A stretch of DNA of 64,000 nt from Acanthosoma haemorrhoidale (GCA_930367205.1 OV884011.1:109669139-109733138); one strand, 5' to 3'; counted from the stretch's first letter, positions 26,256 to 34,606 are shown. The notes: generated by a model from the sequence alone, not told the origin. Numbers and translations: made by a program.

Positions 26256-26757
26256 TTCGTTTCATTCTCGTGAACTCAAAATACCCTCTTTCGAACGAGA
26301 ACGCCGTTTTATGTTGGTCATGCGCCGCTAGCTTGATCTGGTGGTACCCTGCTTTTAGGTTTAGTGTGCTAAAATTTTTCGCACCGTTGAGTCTGTCTAG
26401 GATGTCTTCGAACCGCGGGATCGGATATTTTTCGTCTAGGGTGTTGTCATTAAGTTTCCGAAAATCCACCACGATTCGGTATTTTCCCTCACTATCTCCC
26501 GGTCGACTTTTCTTTTTCACTGCCCACAAAGGGCTATTATACGGAGACGTGCTATCTCTGATGATACCTTGGCGTTTGAGATCCTCGATCTCCTTACTAA
26601 TATGTTGTCTGAGCGCTTGTGGATACCGCCTCTCTTTCACATAAGTCACCCGCTCTACTTTTAACGGGATCTCATGTAGCGTTTTCCCCGTTGCTCCTAG
26701 CGTGTCCCCTTCAGCGAAAAAAATATGCCTAAACTCGCTCCGCAGAATCTCCTCCAC
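26256..26757 (-). pseudogene. pol: N-terminal half of gypsy reverse transcriptase (element A)
   Basis: This piece has the fingers and first palm of a Ty3/gypsy RT: a tether with RQGIIRDSTSPYNSPLWAVKK, then KYRIVVDFRKLNDNT, then KNFSTLNLKAGYHQIKL with the first catalytic position changed (LNLKAGYHQI instead of the usual Asp-containing LDL), then KTAFSFERGYFEFTRM. The conserved stretch ends there, about 40 residues before the YxDD box. After it come six bases and the end of inverted LTR E. The ORF continues to 26191 only by reading LTR E backwards. RNase H and integrase are absent. Confidence 0.9.
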
Positions 26758-26792
26758 TCTCTTAACCGCTCATATTTGCCCCGTTTCGCCCC

Positions 26793-27180
26793 TTACCCCC
26801 CCCTCCCACTTCGATAGGTTTTCTTCCCTAGTTTGATCCTCCAGTTCTTACCCTCGTTTTCAATGCGCGCGCCTACTTTTCCCAGTAAATCACACCCCAC
26901 TATTATCTGGTATTCCCGCGGCATGTCTTCCACGACGTGTACTTTTATGTCACCCATTACTTTCGCCCATTCTTCCAGCCCCACGACCGCTTCTCCCATT
27001 ACTTCGCAATGTCCCCCCAGAGTAAATAATTTACACTTACATACCTTGATCTGGTGTGCCCTCTCTCCTGCACGCAACCTCTCTAACGCATCACGAGATA
27101 ATTATGTATTGGTGCTGCCAGTATCAATGAGGCACCTCTCCCCCTTCCTGAACTCAATAATTGGCAACCCACACATCCTT
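26793..27180 (-). pseudogene. Aspartic protease of element A with in-frame stop
   Basis: The catalytic DTGS (27125-27114 on the minus strand) is preceded by ERCLI. Four residues after it, TAA at 27104-27102 breaks the frame. The flap and C-terminal region continue open to 26793, including EYQIIVGCDLLGKVGA, a typical end of retroelement protease with hydrophobic-hydrophobic-G-D/C-L. The enzyme would cleave the Gag-Pol polyprotein. The stop makes this copy inactive. It lies between gag and RT as expected. Confidence 0.8.
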
Positions 27181-27233
27181 TCTCGCACTGTATTGCACCT
27201 TAGGATGCGGTCACCTCTCTGCTGCCACTCTCC

Positions 27234-28343
27234 TCAGGCCTCTGTACGCCACTCCCATCTGCGCGAGGGATTCTTCTGCCACACTCGGCTTCTTCTCCCA
27301 CTGCGCTTCAACTCCTCTCCATCTGTCTCCGACGTCCCTGTAGACTCGTCGCCCGATGGTCCATTTTCGCTTGGTGTCGCACTCCGCCTCTCCCGGATTT
27401 CCTGGTTATTCTCCTCCATTGGTTCTGCTTTGTGAAATTCCTTTCGACGAAACACGTATGGACATTGTCTTGCTATGTGTTCTTTTTCCCCGCACTCAAA
27501 GCACTTAGTGCGAGGACACTGAGCTACCAGATGGCCCGTCTTTCCACAGCCATAACATTTCCTATCTTCTTTCCGAGGTGCGTACCTAGGCCTCGTCACT
27601 CCCAATCTTCTCTCTCCCGTCGCTCCCCTGTCTCTACCGGCAAACGGCGTTTCCTGTCTCTTCCACACCGCTTTTGGAGTCCTGTTTCTCCTATATGGGA
27701 TCCGGCTCCAATCGATGTTATCTTCGTTCATTTTCACTTCTTCCTCTCTTGCGCTGGCATCTATCATCGCCTGGGCGCATTCGAGGAACGATCGCTCATT
27801 AGGGAACCCTTCCTTCCCGTCTCCTTCGCTAATTGCACCTTTAAGATCATAGACAGGAACTCCATCCTGTCCTCCACTTCCTCGGCGCTAGCTGTCTCCC
27901 TCATTTTCTCATTTATTTTATTGTAGCGGACTACCAGGACTGCAGCATACTGTCCACTATTCTGTCTCGGAGATTTCATTTCTCGAAACATTTGGAAGAT
28001 ATCCTCCTCTGGGGTCCATCGTCCCCCCCCCCATATGCTTTCTTCAGTCTCGTCTTCACTATCTCCCATGGGGTTTCCTCGTCCGCCTGTAACAGGTTCA
28101 GCACCTTATTTTTTATCCTGCACACCAGGTCTGCCTTTATTGAGCGTCACCTGGGTCGAGTAGCCCTTCGTCCATCTTGGCTTGTATCCTCTCCATAATT
28201 CTATCTCCACATTTAAGAAAATGATTCAACTCACCCAGTTCCCCAGAAAATTTTTCGAGGTCTGAGATCATTTTCCTCATGTTCTGCGACGTCACTGCCC
28301 GCACCTTCATCCATGCCAGCGAGTTCGCATGGGCTTCAGCCAT
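27234..28343 (-). pseudogene. gag: gag of element A, frameshifted
   Basis: The reading starts at ATG 28343 (MAEAHANSLAWMK), where element C has a matching start at 35986. Three open pieces follow: 28343-28137, 28069-27764 and 27767-27234. The similarity to C gag (QADEET, GGRWTPEE, SAREEE) passes from frame to frame at about 28145, at a G run near 28030, and near 27800, so at least three indels are present. The last piece holds two classic CX2CX4HX4C knuckles (CYGCGKTGHLVAQC and CFECGEKEHIARQC), which bind nucleic acid in nucleocapsid. It is followed by an acidic and Ser-rich tail before protease. It is dead as it stands. Confidence 0.85.
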
Positions 28344-28484
28344 GGTTCGTTAGGTAACTGTGGAACTTCAAACGCTGCCGGCCATAAGTCCACCATTACC
28401 TACTTTAATTAAATTACACGAAAGCCAATGAGAAGGAAAAAAAACCAAAAGCCAACTCGCATGTTAATGACTCGAACCCACTCC

Positions 28485-28504
28485 GCTCCCGGGTTTCGCC
28501 ACCA
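28485..28504 (-). other. tRNA-type primer-binding site of element A
   Basis: Directly after TTAAC on the minus strand comes TGGTGGCGAAACCCGGGA, starting with the TGG expected for pairing to a tRNA CCA end. The final T of the LTR overlaps the site, as in gypsy. The primer tRNA was not identified. Element C has TGGTCCCGAAACCCGGGA in the same place. Confidence 0.65.
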
Positions 28505-28688
28505 GTTAATGATCGTCAACGAAAAACTTGAAGGAAAAAGGAAAGAGGTTGAACGTAATCACAGATCGAGACTTGTCACAAGACTGTTTTTATTGAGCCT
28601 TTTAAAGCCTCTCTAAATACATTCGGGATGTTTACATCCCGATGACTTGAGGATTAGGCTGGCTGCCTACGATGTCCGAACCTTAACT
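28504..28688 (-). repeat. 5' LTR of element A (185 bp)
   Basis: On the minus strand it runs from AGTTAAGG to GATCATTAACT. AGTTAA...TTAACT inverted ends are known from gypsy-group LTRs. It has a TTTAAAAGG box, then AATAAAAA, and a perfect 8-bp stem with a 4-base loop at 28623-28642. Length and ends match the 5' LTR of C (also 185 bp). Confidence 0.8.
28623..28642 (-). other. Stem-loop in the A LTR
   Basis: TCGGGATG and CATCCCGA pair perfectly around TTTA. The C, C 3' and E LTRs have a stem-loop in the same place with different arms, upstream of the AATAAA. Confidence 0.6.
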
Positions 28689-28722
28689 TATATATACTTA
28701 TATATATAAGTTATTAATAATA

Positions 28723-28726
28723 TACA
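28723..28726. repeat. Target-site duplication TACA, left copy
   Basis: TACA occurs immediately before the 5' LTR and again at 33491-33494 immediately after the 3' LTR. A 4-bp duplication is usual for Ty3/gypsy integrases. The target is the TA-rich strip between elements A and C. Confidence 0.85.
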
Positions 28727-28840
28727 TGTAATGAAAGTGATCTCTCTTTCATTTGAATTTGCCGTGCTGCTTCCACTGGCCCCCACCAGATGGAGCATCA
28801 GTTATCAGATAGAGAAGGTTATGTGAGATAACAGAACATG

Positions 28841-28889
28841 TAAATAGTGTAAATAGAGAATTGATAGTTAGAAACTGTAATTGTCGTTT
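28841..28889 (+). promoter_or_regulatory. Predicted LTR promoter and transcript start of element B
   Basis: Two TAAATAG boxes (28841-28847 and 28850-28856) lie about 25-40 bp upstream of ATTGTCGTTT (28880-28889). That 10-mer is the exact reverse complement of the primer site at 29027-29036. In self-primed elements the transcript begins with the primer, so the RNA start is inferred at about 28880. The start has not been measured. Confidence 0.5.
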
Positions 28890-28901
28890 CTTTGTTTACA
28901 G

Positions 28902-28978
28902 GTAAGATTGTGTAAATCAATATTAATAATTGTTATAATATAATATATAGTGAATAAAATTGCTAACTTTGTTTACAG
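28902..28978 (+). other. Intron-like GT-AG segment inside the B LTR
   Basis: CAG|GTAAG is followed 77 nt later by TTTGTTTACAG|AG. A TGCTAAC branch-point-like motif sits at 28961-28967, 11 nt before the acceptor AG. The size suits a short insect intron. The segment is bounded by the 12-bp repeat CTTTGTTTACAG. If used, splicing would shorten the leader before gag. No expression evidence is available, and both LTRs keep the segment. Confidence 0.35.
28953..28958 (+). terminator. AATAAA poly(A) signal in the B LTR
   Basis: AATAAA lies 73 nt downstream of the inferred RNA start, so it would be inside R. The functional copy is the one in the 3' LTR (33417-33422). The related LTR at 25832-26063 has AACAAA at this position. 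Confidence 0.45.
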
Positions 28979-29026
28979 AGAAACTGATTTCAGTTTATTC
29001 ACCCCACCTTCAATAATTGTCTTACA

Positions 29027-29036
29027 AAACGACAAT
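29027..29036 (+). other. Self-priming primer-binding site of element B
   Basis: AAACGACAAT begins at the first base after the 5' LTR and is perfectly complementary to ATTGTCGTTT at 28880-28889. No TGG (complement of the tRNA CCA end) follows the LTR. In Tf1 and sushi-type elements the 5' end of the RNA folds onto this site and is cleaved to prime minus-strand synthesis. The position and complement are seen directly; the mechanism is inferred from those relatives. Confidence 0.75.
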
Positions 29037-29046
29037 AGGAGTTACA

Positions 29047-30119
29047 ATGGCGAAAAGTCTGCAATTCACCATTAACTTTGTGGGATCACCGAAGGATAAG
29101 AAGACAAATGTTCTCTCAATTACCACAATTAAGACAGAGGAAAATGAAGAATATGTGTTGCCCCTAGAGAAAAGCTTTATGAGTGATCATGAAGAATTGA
29201 CTAAGACACTTATTTATAAAAGATTGAGGAACAGTTTTACTCAAAGAGGTCAACAGAAGAGTGTGTGGATTACATTAACCGAGAAAATGAAAACAATATA
29301 TTTTGATGAAGAAGGTAATGTAATGTTTGATAATTTATATTTAGAACAAGTAGTGAATAAAGATAAGATGGTTGAATCCACACAAAATAAAGAGAATGAG
29401 CTAAATTTAAAACATATAGCAGAGAAGTTCATGGTTGAGAAGTTTACATGTAAACACTCAAATGCTAAACAGTGGCTAGAGATGTTTGAGAAAGAATGTA
29501 GAAGATGTGGAATCAATGCAGACAGTAATATGATTGAGATATTAAGGTTGTTTTTGGAAAAGTCATGCTTAGACTGGTACTCAGCAACCCTAACAATATT
29601 AACAATGGACTCTGTGTGGTCTGAGTGGAAAGAAAAATTTTGGAAACTTTTGAAGACCAAGGATGGAGTACAGGAATGCATGCTATATCATATAGGTTTA
29701 AAGAAGGTCTACTGATGGAATACGCCATGAAAAAAGAGAAATTATTGTTAGATATGGATGAGAATATTAGTTCACAGACTTTAGTGATGCTTATAGCTGC
29801 AGGCTTACCTGAGTTCATTAGAAATAAGTTAGATAAGGAAAAATGTGAGAATTCAACCAAATTACTTCATGAAATTAGAAAATGTGAGGGTCTAGCGAAC
29901 AAAAATAATTTTATGAAAAAGAAAGATGAAAAACTTTTTAGTAAAAATAAATTTCAAGGAAAAAGGCCATGCAATAATTGTGAACAATTAAACAAAGGCA
30001 TCAGATATCATCCAGAAGCTTCATGCTGGTTTAAAAAGAGAGACAAATATGAAACTAGAATACTGGGAAGCAACTCAGTATTAGAAGTAGATCTAAATAC
30101 AGAACAAAAAAACGAATAA
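29047..30119 (+). pseudogene. gag: gag of element B, one internal frame break
   Basis: This gene would encode the structural protein that forms the virus-like particle and packages the RNA. The first ATG after the primer site is at 29047 (MAKSLQF). That frame stays open to TGA at 29713. The capsid-like reading (LDWYS, then EWKEKF) stops making sense near 29640. It resumes in the -1 frame with ETFEDQGW and runs to TAA at 30117. No canonical slippery heptamer sits at the switch, which lies in the middle of the capsid in a short T run. A one-base loss or a sequence error is therefore likelier than programmed shifting. The C-terminal part has a modified zinc knuckle of form CX2CX9HX4C (30,000 region, starting CNNC and ending HPEASC). 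Its end overlaps the pol frame by 61 nt. Confidence 0.85.
30107..30113 (+). promoter_or_regulatory. -1 ribosomal frameshift heptamer A AAA AAC
   Basis: In the gag frame the codons read CAA AAA AAC GAA TAA. The heptamer A AAA AAC is in the correct X XXY YYZ register, one codon before the gag stop. Slipping back one base enters the frame that is open from 30059 and leads directly into the protease. This is an established efficient -1 slippery sequence. A downstream RNA structure was not tested. Confidence 0.7.
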
Positions 30120-33100
30120 TCACACCATTGATTAAAGTAAAAATATTATTAGAAGAGAAGTTACAGGTAAATGGGACATATGATCCAGGATCCCAAGTCT
30201 CTCTAATAAATACAAAATTAATTAAGATAAAGAAAAAAACAGAAGATGTTAATAAGATATATTTAAAAACAGTCAATGGTGTGACACAAACAAAAGGTTT
30301 AGTAACCATAAAAGTGAAAATTTTTGAGATAGAAAAATATGTTGATGTGTTCATTGTAGAGAGAGATGATTTTGAAGATTTTCTTATAGGATTAGATATT
30401 ATCAAAAAATTTAGATTAATTCAAAATGAGAATCTACAAATATTACAGAAGAAAGAAGATGAAACAGGAAATACTGAGAAAAAGAAAGAAAAAAATGAAG
30501 AAGTTAAAGTGAATTTTAATGAACATATCGAAGAAGACGGGTTCAAAATAAAATTAGATCACTTAGATAATATGAGAAAGATTACGATAGAAAGACTGAT
30601 AGAAAAGTACAGTACAGTATTTGCCAGGAACAAATATGATGTGGGCACGGTTAAGGATTACGAAGCTAGAATTGACTTACTGGTGGACAGATTCTGCAGC
30701 AAAAGGCCTTATAGATGCACTATAGCAGATAAGAAGGAAATAGAAGAGCAGGTGGCAAAATTATTACAAAATGATCTAATTGAAGAGTCCTATAGTCCAT
30801 TCGCAGCCCCCGTAACCTTAGCATTCAAAAGAGATGAAAACAAGCGATCAAGATTATGTATAGATTTTCGTGAATTGAACAAACTAGTTATACCACAAGC
30901 TCAACCATTCCCATTAATAGATGATTTAATAATACAAACAAGAAACTGCAAATACTTCACCACACTAGATATAAATTCCGCTTTTTGGTCAATTCCATTA
31001 CGCATTGAAGATGGACAGAAAACAGGATTTGTCACACAAGAAGGGCACTTCCAATGGACATGCCTACCCTATGGTTTAAAGACATCACCAGCTATTTTCC
31101 AAAGAATTTTATCCAACATCTTAAGAAAGCACAATTTAAAAGACTTTTCAGAAAATTATATAGATGACATCTTAATTTTTTCGAAATCATTCACAGAACA
31201 TATAGAACATATAGAAAAAGTAATAAAAGCAATAGTCAATGAAGGTTTCCGATTAAAATTTAAAAAATGTACATTTGCAGCAGAATCAGCAAAATACCTT
31301 GGACACATAATACAACACAATACAGTAAGACCAATAAAGGACAACTTAATTTCAATAAAAAACTTTCCAACTCCAAAAACCCAAAAGAACATCAGACAAT
31401 TTTTAGGAAAAATTAATTTTTATCACGAGTATATACCAAAAAGCTCGATATTGCTAGATCCACTGCATAAATTATTAAGGAAAAATGAAAAATTCTTATG
31501 GACGGAAGAGTGTGAAAAATCCTTTGCAGAAGTAAAGAAATTGCTATGTTCCCAACCAGTGTTAGAAATATTTGATAATGATTTACCAATAAGAATTTAT
31601 ACAGATGCATCTCTAGAAGGTATTGGTGCAGTTTTGAAACAAGTACAAAACAATGGAAAAGAAAAGCCAGTAGCATACTTTTCAAAAAAATTAAGCGAAC
31701 CGCAAAAAAGGAAAAAAGCAATTTATTTAGAGTGTTTGGCAATCAAAGAGGCATTAAAATATTGGCAATACTGGTTAATTGGAAGAAAATTCACTGTATT
31801 TTCAGATCACAAACCATTAGAAAATTTAAACATAAGAGCAAGAACGGATGAAGAACTTGGTGAATTAACTTACTATTTGTCACAATACAATTTTGAAATT
31901 AAATACATTCCGGGAAAGGATAATACCGAAGCAGATAGTTTGAGCAGAAACCCGGTATTAGAACCAATTGAAAATAAAGAAGAAATCCTAAAAATAGTTA
32001 ATTTGATAAAAATACAAGAAATTAAAAAAGATCAAGAGGAAAATAGAATATTACAAAACACCAAAACAAAATTAATAGAAAAAGATGGAGTGTTCTATAA
32101 AAAAGTAAGAAATAAAGAAAAGATAATTTTATCTGAAAACTTAAGTTTAGAATTCATTAAAGAAATACATTCTGAATGGTGCCATATAGGAATTAAACAA
32201 ATGATGAATAGGGTATGCCCTTATTACACAGCAAAAAATATAACTGCAAATATAAAAAAAGTATGTAAAACCTGTGAAATATGTATTAAAAACAAATCCA
32301 GAGGGCAAGAAAAATATGGGCTAATGTCACAACTAGGGCCAGCAACAAAACCATTCGAAATAATGTCAATCGACACTATTGGAGGTTTTGGAGGACAACG
32401 ATCAACAAAAAGATACCTCCACCTGCTTATTGACCACTTCACAAGATATGCATTCATTTCAACATCAAAAACTCAGAGTGCCACTGACTTCATCAAGTTA
32501 GTAAATAATGTGCTGGAAACAGAGAAAATAGGTATAATACTTACAGATCAATACCCAGGAATCAACTCAAGAGAATTCAAAGATTTCCTAAGGGAAAAGG
32601 AGGTTCGATCGATATTTACAGCAGTTAATGCACCCTTTTCCAATGGTTTAAATGAGAGACTAAATCAAACTCTAGTCAATAAAATCAGATGTAAAATGAA
32701 CGAAAAAGGGAAGAAAAGAGCCTGGACAACAGTCGCTAAAGAATGTGTGGATAAATATAATGAAACAGAACATACAGTAACCGGTTTTCCACCCAAGTAT
32801 TTATTGGATGGCACAGATACTAGCATTTTACCTGAAGAATTAAAAAAAAGAAACAATAAAGAAAACTGGATGAATGACAGTAAATTAGCCTTAGAAAGAA
32901 CAAAAAAGTCTCATGAATACAACAAGAAAATATTTGATAAATCAAGAAAACATTGGGAATTTAACACAGGAGATACAGTATATATAGAAAATGGCAACAA
33001 ATTGAACAGGAATAAACTAGATGAATTAAAAATTGGTCCCTTTGAAATAACAGAAAAGATATCAAATTCAATATATAAAATAAATACCGGAAGAGGAAAG

Positions 33101-33154
33101 CAAGAAACTGGATTCTTTCACATAACAAAATTACTTCCGATATTACCAGACTGA
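30110..33154 (+). CDS. pol: pol polyprotein of element B (PR-RT-RNase H-IN)
   Basis: The frame is open from 30059 to TGA at 33152 and is probably translated by -1 shift from gag; it has no ATG near its start. Numbering residues from 30128: the aspartic protease shows DPGS at 19-22. Reverse transcriptase spans about 165-385, with LCIDFRELN, the core FTTLDINSAFWSIPL and catalytic YIDD at 344-347. RNase H has TDAS with Asp493. Integrase has H681/H686 and C716/C719 (HX4H X29 CX2C), then Asp749, Asp807 and Glu843 (35 residues between the last two). A GPF module (KIGPFEITEKI) lies near the C-terminus. No stop or missing catalytic residue was seen. There is no chromodomain or env. The T/S of the usual protease D-T/S-G is replaced by Pro. 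Confidence 0.97.
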   Translation, partial: KRIITPLIKVKILLEEKLQVNGTYDPGSQVSLINTKLIKIKKKTEDVNKIYLKTVNGVTQTKGLVTIKVKIFEIEKYVDVFIVERDDFEDFLIGLDIIKKFRLIQNENLQILQKKEDETGNTEKKKEKNEEVKVNFNEHIEEDGFKIKLDHLDNMRKITIERLIEKYSTVFARNKYDVGTVKDYEARIDLLVDRFCSKRPYRCTIADKKEIEEQVAKLLQNDLIEESYSPFAAPVTLAFKRDENKRSRLCIDFRELNKLVIPQAQPFPLIDDLIIQTRNCKYFTTLDINSAFWSIPLRIEDGQKTGFVTQEGHFQWTCLPYGLKTSPAIFQRILSNILRKHNLKDFSENYIDDILIFSKSFTEHIEHIEKVIKAIVNEGFRLKFKKCTFAAESAKYLGHIIQHNTVRPIKDNLISIKNFPTPKTQKNIRQFLGKINFYHEYIPKSSILLDPLHKLLRKNEKFLWTEECEKSFAEVKKLLCSQPVLEIFDNDLPIRIYTDASLEGIGAVLKQVQNNGKEKPVAYFSKKLSEPQKRKKAIYLECLAIKEALKYWQYWLIGRKFTVFSDHKPLENLNIRARTDEELGELTYYLSQYNFEIKYIPGKDNTEADSLSRNPVLEPIENKEEILKIVNLIKIQEIKKDQEENRILQNTKTKLIEKDGVFYKKVRNKEKIILSENLSLEFIKEIHSEWCHIGIKQMMNRVCPYYTAKNITANIKKVCKTCEICIKNKSRGQEKYGLMSQLGPATKPFEIMSIDTIGGFGGQRSTKRYLHLLIDHFTRYAFISTSKTQSATDFIKLVNNVLETEKIGIILTDQYPGINSREFKDFLREKEVRSIFTAVNAPFSNGLNERLNQTLVNKIRCKMNEKGKKRAWTTVAKECVDKYNETEHTVTGFPPKYLLDGTDTSILPEELKKRNNKENWMNDSKLALERTKKSHEYNKKIFDKSRKHWEFNTGDTVYIENGNKLNRNKLDELKIGPFEITEKISNSIYKINTGRGKQETGFFHITKLLPILPD

Positions 33155-33178
33155 AAATTTTCAAAGAATTTTCACCTC

Positions 33179-33190
33179 AGAGAGGGGAGA
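33179..33190 (+). other. Polypurine tract of element B
   Basis: AGAGAGGGGAGA ends exactly at the first base of the 3' LTR. This is where RNase H would leave the primer for plus-strand DNA. Confidence 0.85.
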
Positions 33191-33490
33191 TGTAATGAAA
33201 GTGATCTCTCTTTCATTTGAATTTGCCGTGCTGCTTCCACTGGCCCCCACCAGATGGAGCATCAGTTATCAGATAGAGAAGGTTATGTGAGATAACAGAA
33301 CATGTAAATAGTGTAAATAGAGAATTGATAGTTAGAAACTGTAATTGTCGTTTCTTTGTTTACAGGTAAGATTGTGTAAATCAATATTAATAATTGTTAT
33401 AATATAATATATAGTGAATAAAATTGCTAACTTTGTTTACAGAGAAACTGATTTCAGTTTATTCACCCCACCTTCAATAATTGTCTTACA
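33191..33490 (+). repeat. 3' LTR of element B
   Basis: This is the second 300-bp copy of the LTR, directly after the polypurine tract. It reads the same as the 5' copy, which implies little time since insertion. Its AATAAA (33417-33422) would be the poly(A) signal of the element transcript. Confidence 0.96.
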
Positions 33491-33494
33491 TACA
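33491..33494. repeat. Target-site duplication TACA, right copy
   Basis: This is the matching TACA after the 3' LTR of element B. The flank then continues TATATA into the 3' LTR of element C. Confidence 0.85.
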
Positions 33495-33500
33495 TATATA

Positions 33501-33655
33501 AGTTATCGTCTCCCGACTGTTGACGATCAAAAAATAGAGAATAAGAATGGTAATATTACAGAAAGGTTCGATTGTTTACTGGCTTTATTATCTTCTCATC
33601 CTCTATCTATACACAGGCTTTGTTTACATTAAACCCTGTAGTATTAGGCTTAACA
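33501..33655 (-). repeat. Probable 3' LTR of element C
   Basis: On the minus strand it runs from TGTTAAGCC to GATAACT. It shows the family layout: a stem-loop around TGTAAACA (33613-33639), then AATAAAGCC and a U5-like end. Sequence match to the 5' LTR of C is patchy. It lies downstream of integrase as a 3' LTR should. Confidence 0.55.
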
Positions 33656-33945
33656 TTGTCTTCATTCTGTTTTTTATTTACAAAAGAAATAAAATTTGGA
33701 CACTGATACAATAAAAAGACAAGGAAAACAAAAACGTTCTTCCATTGTACACAACAGAATTATGATATGCACCCGAAGAGAGAAAAACAACAACAAAAAA
33801 AAAAAAAAAAAGACTCTACCGTCAAAATAAACATATAAATACAATACTAAAAATGTCCGACAAGCACAACCAATAGTCGAGTGCATGATACCCCGAGTAG
33901 GTGTATTGGAATTTCAGACCCTTCACTCCCAAGCTCAGAACGGAA

Positions 33946-34606
33946 TTAGGTTGCAACCCCGGGACACTCCAATTCCCCAGCTAGAAATTTCAGCTGCTCC
34001 AAATGAATCGTCCTTTGTTTTATCGGGGTTGTGATGCTCTCGATCGTTACCACGTTATGTTCGCGGAGGACGATCACCCGGAAAGGCCCCTCGTATCGAG
34101 CTAGTTCCTTCCCTCTGTTGGAGCTCTTTCGGCGATATACGATTGCGCCGAGTTTGAGTTTCCCCGTGATATCGTGGACCTGGAGGTTGTCTCGCGCCAC
34201 CCGCCGGCGTTTCTTCTCTTCTATTTTGCTCCGTACGCTCGCTCACTGCTTCCCTAGTGCAATACGATTATTGACGATGCACGCTTCCATGTCGTCGGAA
34301 TGTACCGAGTGGTTGTATGCGATGACGGCCTTCTCCAACTCCCGGTTCTAACCCTTTTTCCCCTGTACATTCTCTGCACATTCCTCTGTGTGTCCTGGGG
34401 TGTTGAAATCTCTAACGGATCTCTAAGGCCGCCGCCTCAGGCTTCATCTCTGCATTATCAAACTCCCGTCCTCCGTCGGAAGCGATAGTTTCCGGAACAC
34501 CATAGAATTGGCACCATGTGCGTAATGCCTGCACAACTGTTTTCGCCAATCGGTCTGCTATGACTTGGGCCATTGCCATTTTGCTAAACCTGTCTATGAC
34601 GGTCAC
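33946..34606 (-). pseudogene. Integrase fragments of element C
   Basis: The core piece (34606-34412) has TVIDRFSKMA, with the first catalytic Asp, and IASDGGREFDN, with the second. The third catalytic Glu region was not found in frame. A second piece (34200-33946) has KLKLGAIVYRR...ARYEGPFRVIVLREHNVVTI, the GPF/Y-type C-terminal module of Ty3/gypsy integrase, and ends GVAT-stop. The part between the two is scrambled by frame changes. The enzyme would insert the cDNA; this copy cannot. Confidence 0.8.

Larger units (their letters stand above)
26256..28688 (-). mobile_element. Truncated gypsy-type element A
   Basis: Reading on the minus strand there is an LTR (28688-28504), a primer site, gag, protease and the first half of RT. 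RT is then cut at 26256, so the rest of RT, RNase H, integrase and the 3' LTR are missing. Frameshifts in gag and a stop in protease make it inactive. The LTR edge at 28688 abuts TATATATA DNA, a target preference like that of Drosophila gypsy relatives. Its gag is clearly related to that of element C. Confidence 0.85.
28727..29026 (+). repeat. 5' LTR of element B
   Basis: The LTR is 300 bp with TG...CA ends and matches 33191-33490 throughout by eye. It holds two TATA-like TAAATAG boxes (28841-28856), a predicted transcript start near 28880, an AATAAA at 28953-28958, and a GT...AG intron-like segment (28902-28978). A 12-bp direct repeat, CTTTGTTTACAG, occurs at 28890-28901 and 28967-28978. Confidence 0.96.
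28727..33490 (+). mobile_element. Near-complete Ty3/gypsy LTR retrotransposon (element B)
   Basis: This 4764-bp element copies itself through an RNA intermediate. In order it shows a 300-bp LTR, a self-complementary primer site, gag, a -1 frameshift heptamer, pol (protease, RT, RNase H, integrase), a polypurine tract and a second 300-bp LTR. The LTRs start TGTAA, end TTACA and read as identical base for base, so the insertion is young. TACA is duplicated at both edges. The order RT-RNase H-integrase and the GPF module place it in Ty3/gypsy; there is no env ORF and no chromodomain. It lies in TA-rich DNA between the older elements A and C. Gag carries one frame break, so this copy is probably not autonomous unless the break is an assembly error. 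Confidence 0.96.

Noticed and set aside
29625..29715. Programmed frameshift within gag of B
   Set aside because: No canonical slippery heptamer in register, and the position in the middle of capsid is not used for programmed shifts in known elements. A small indel is more likely.
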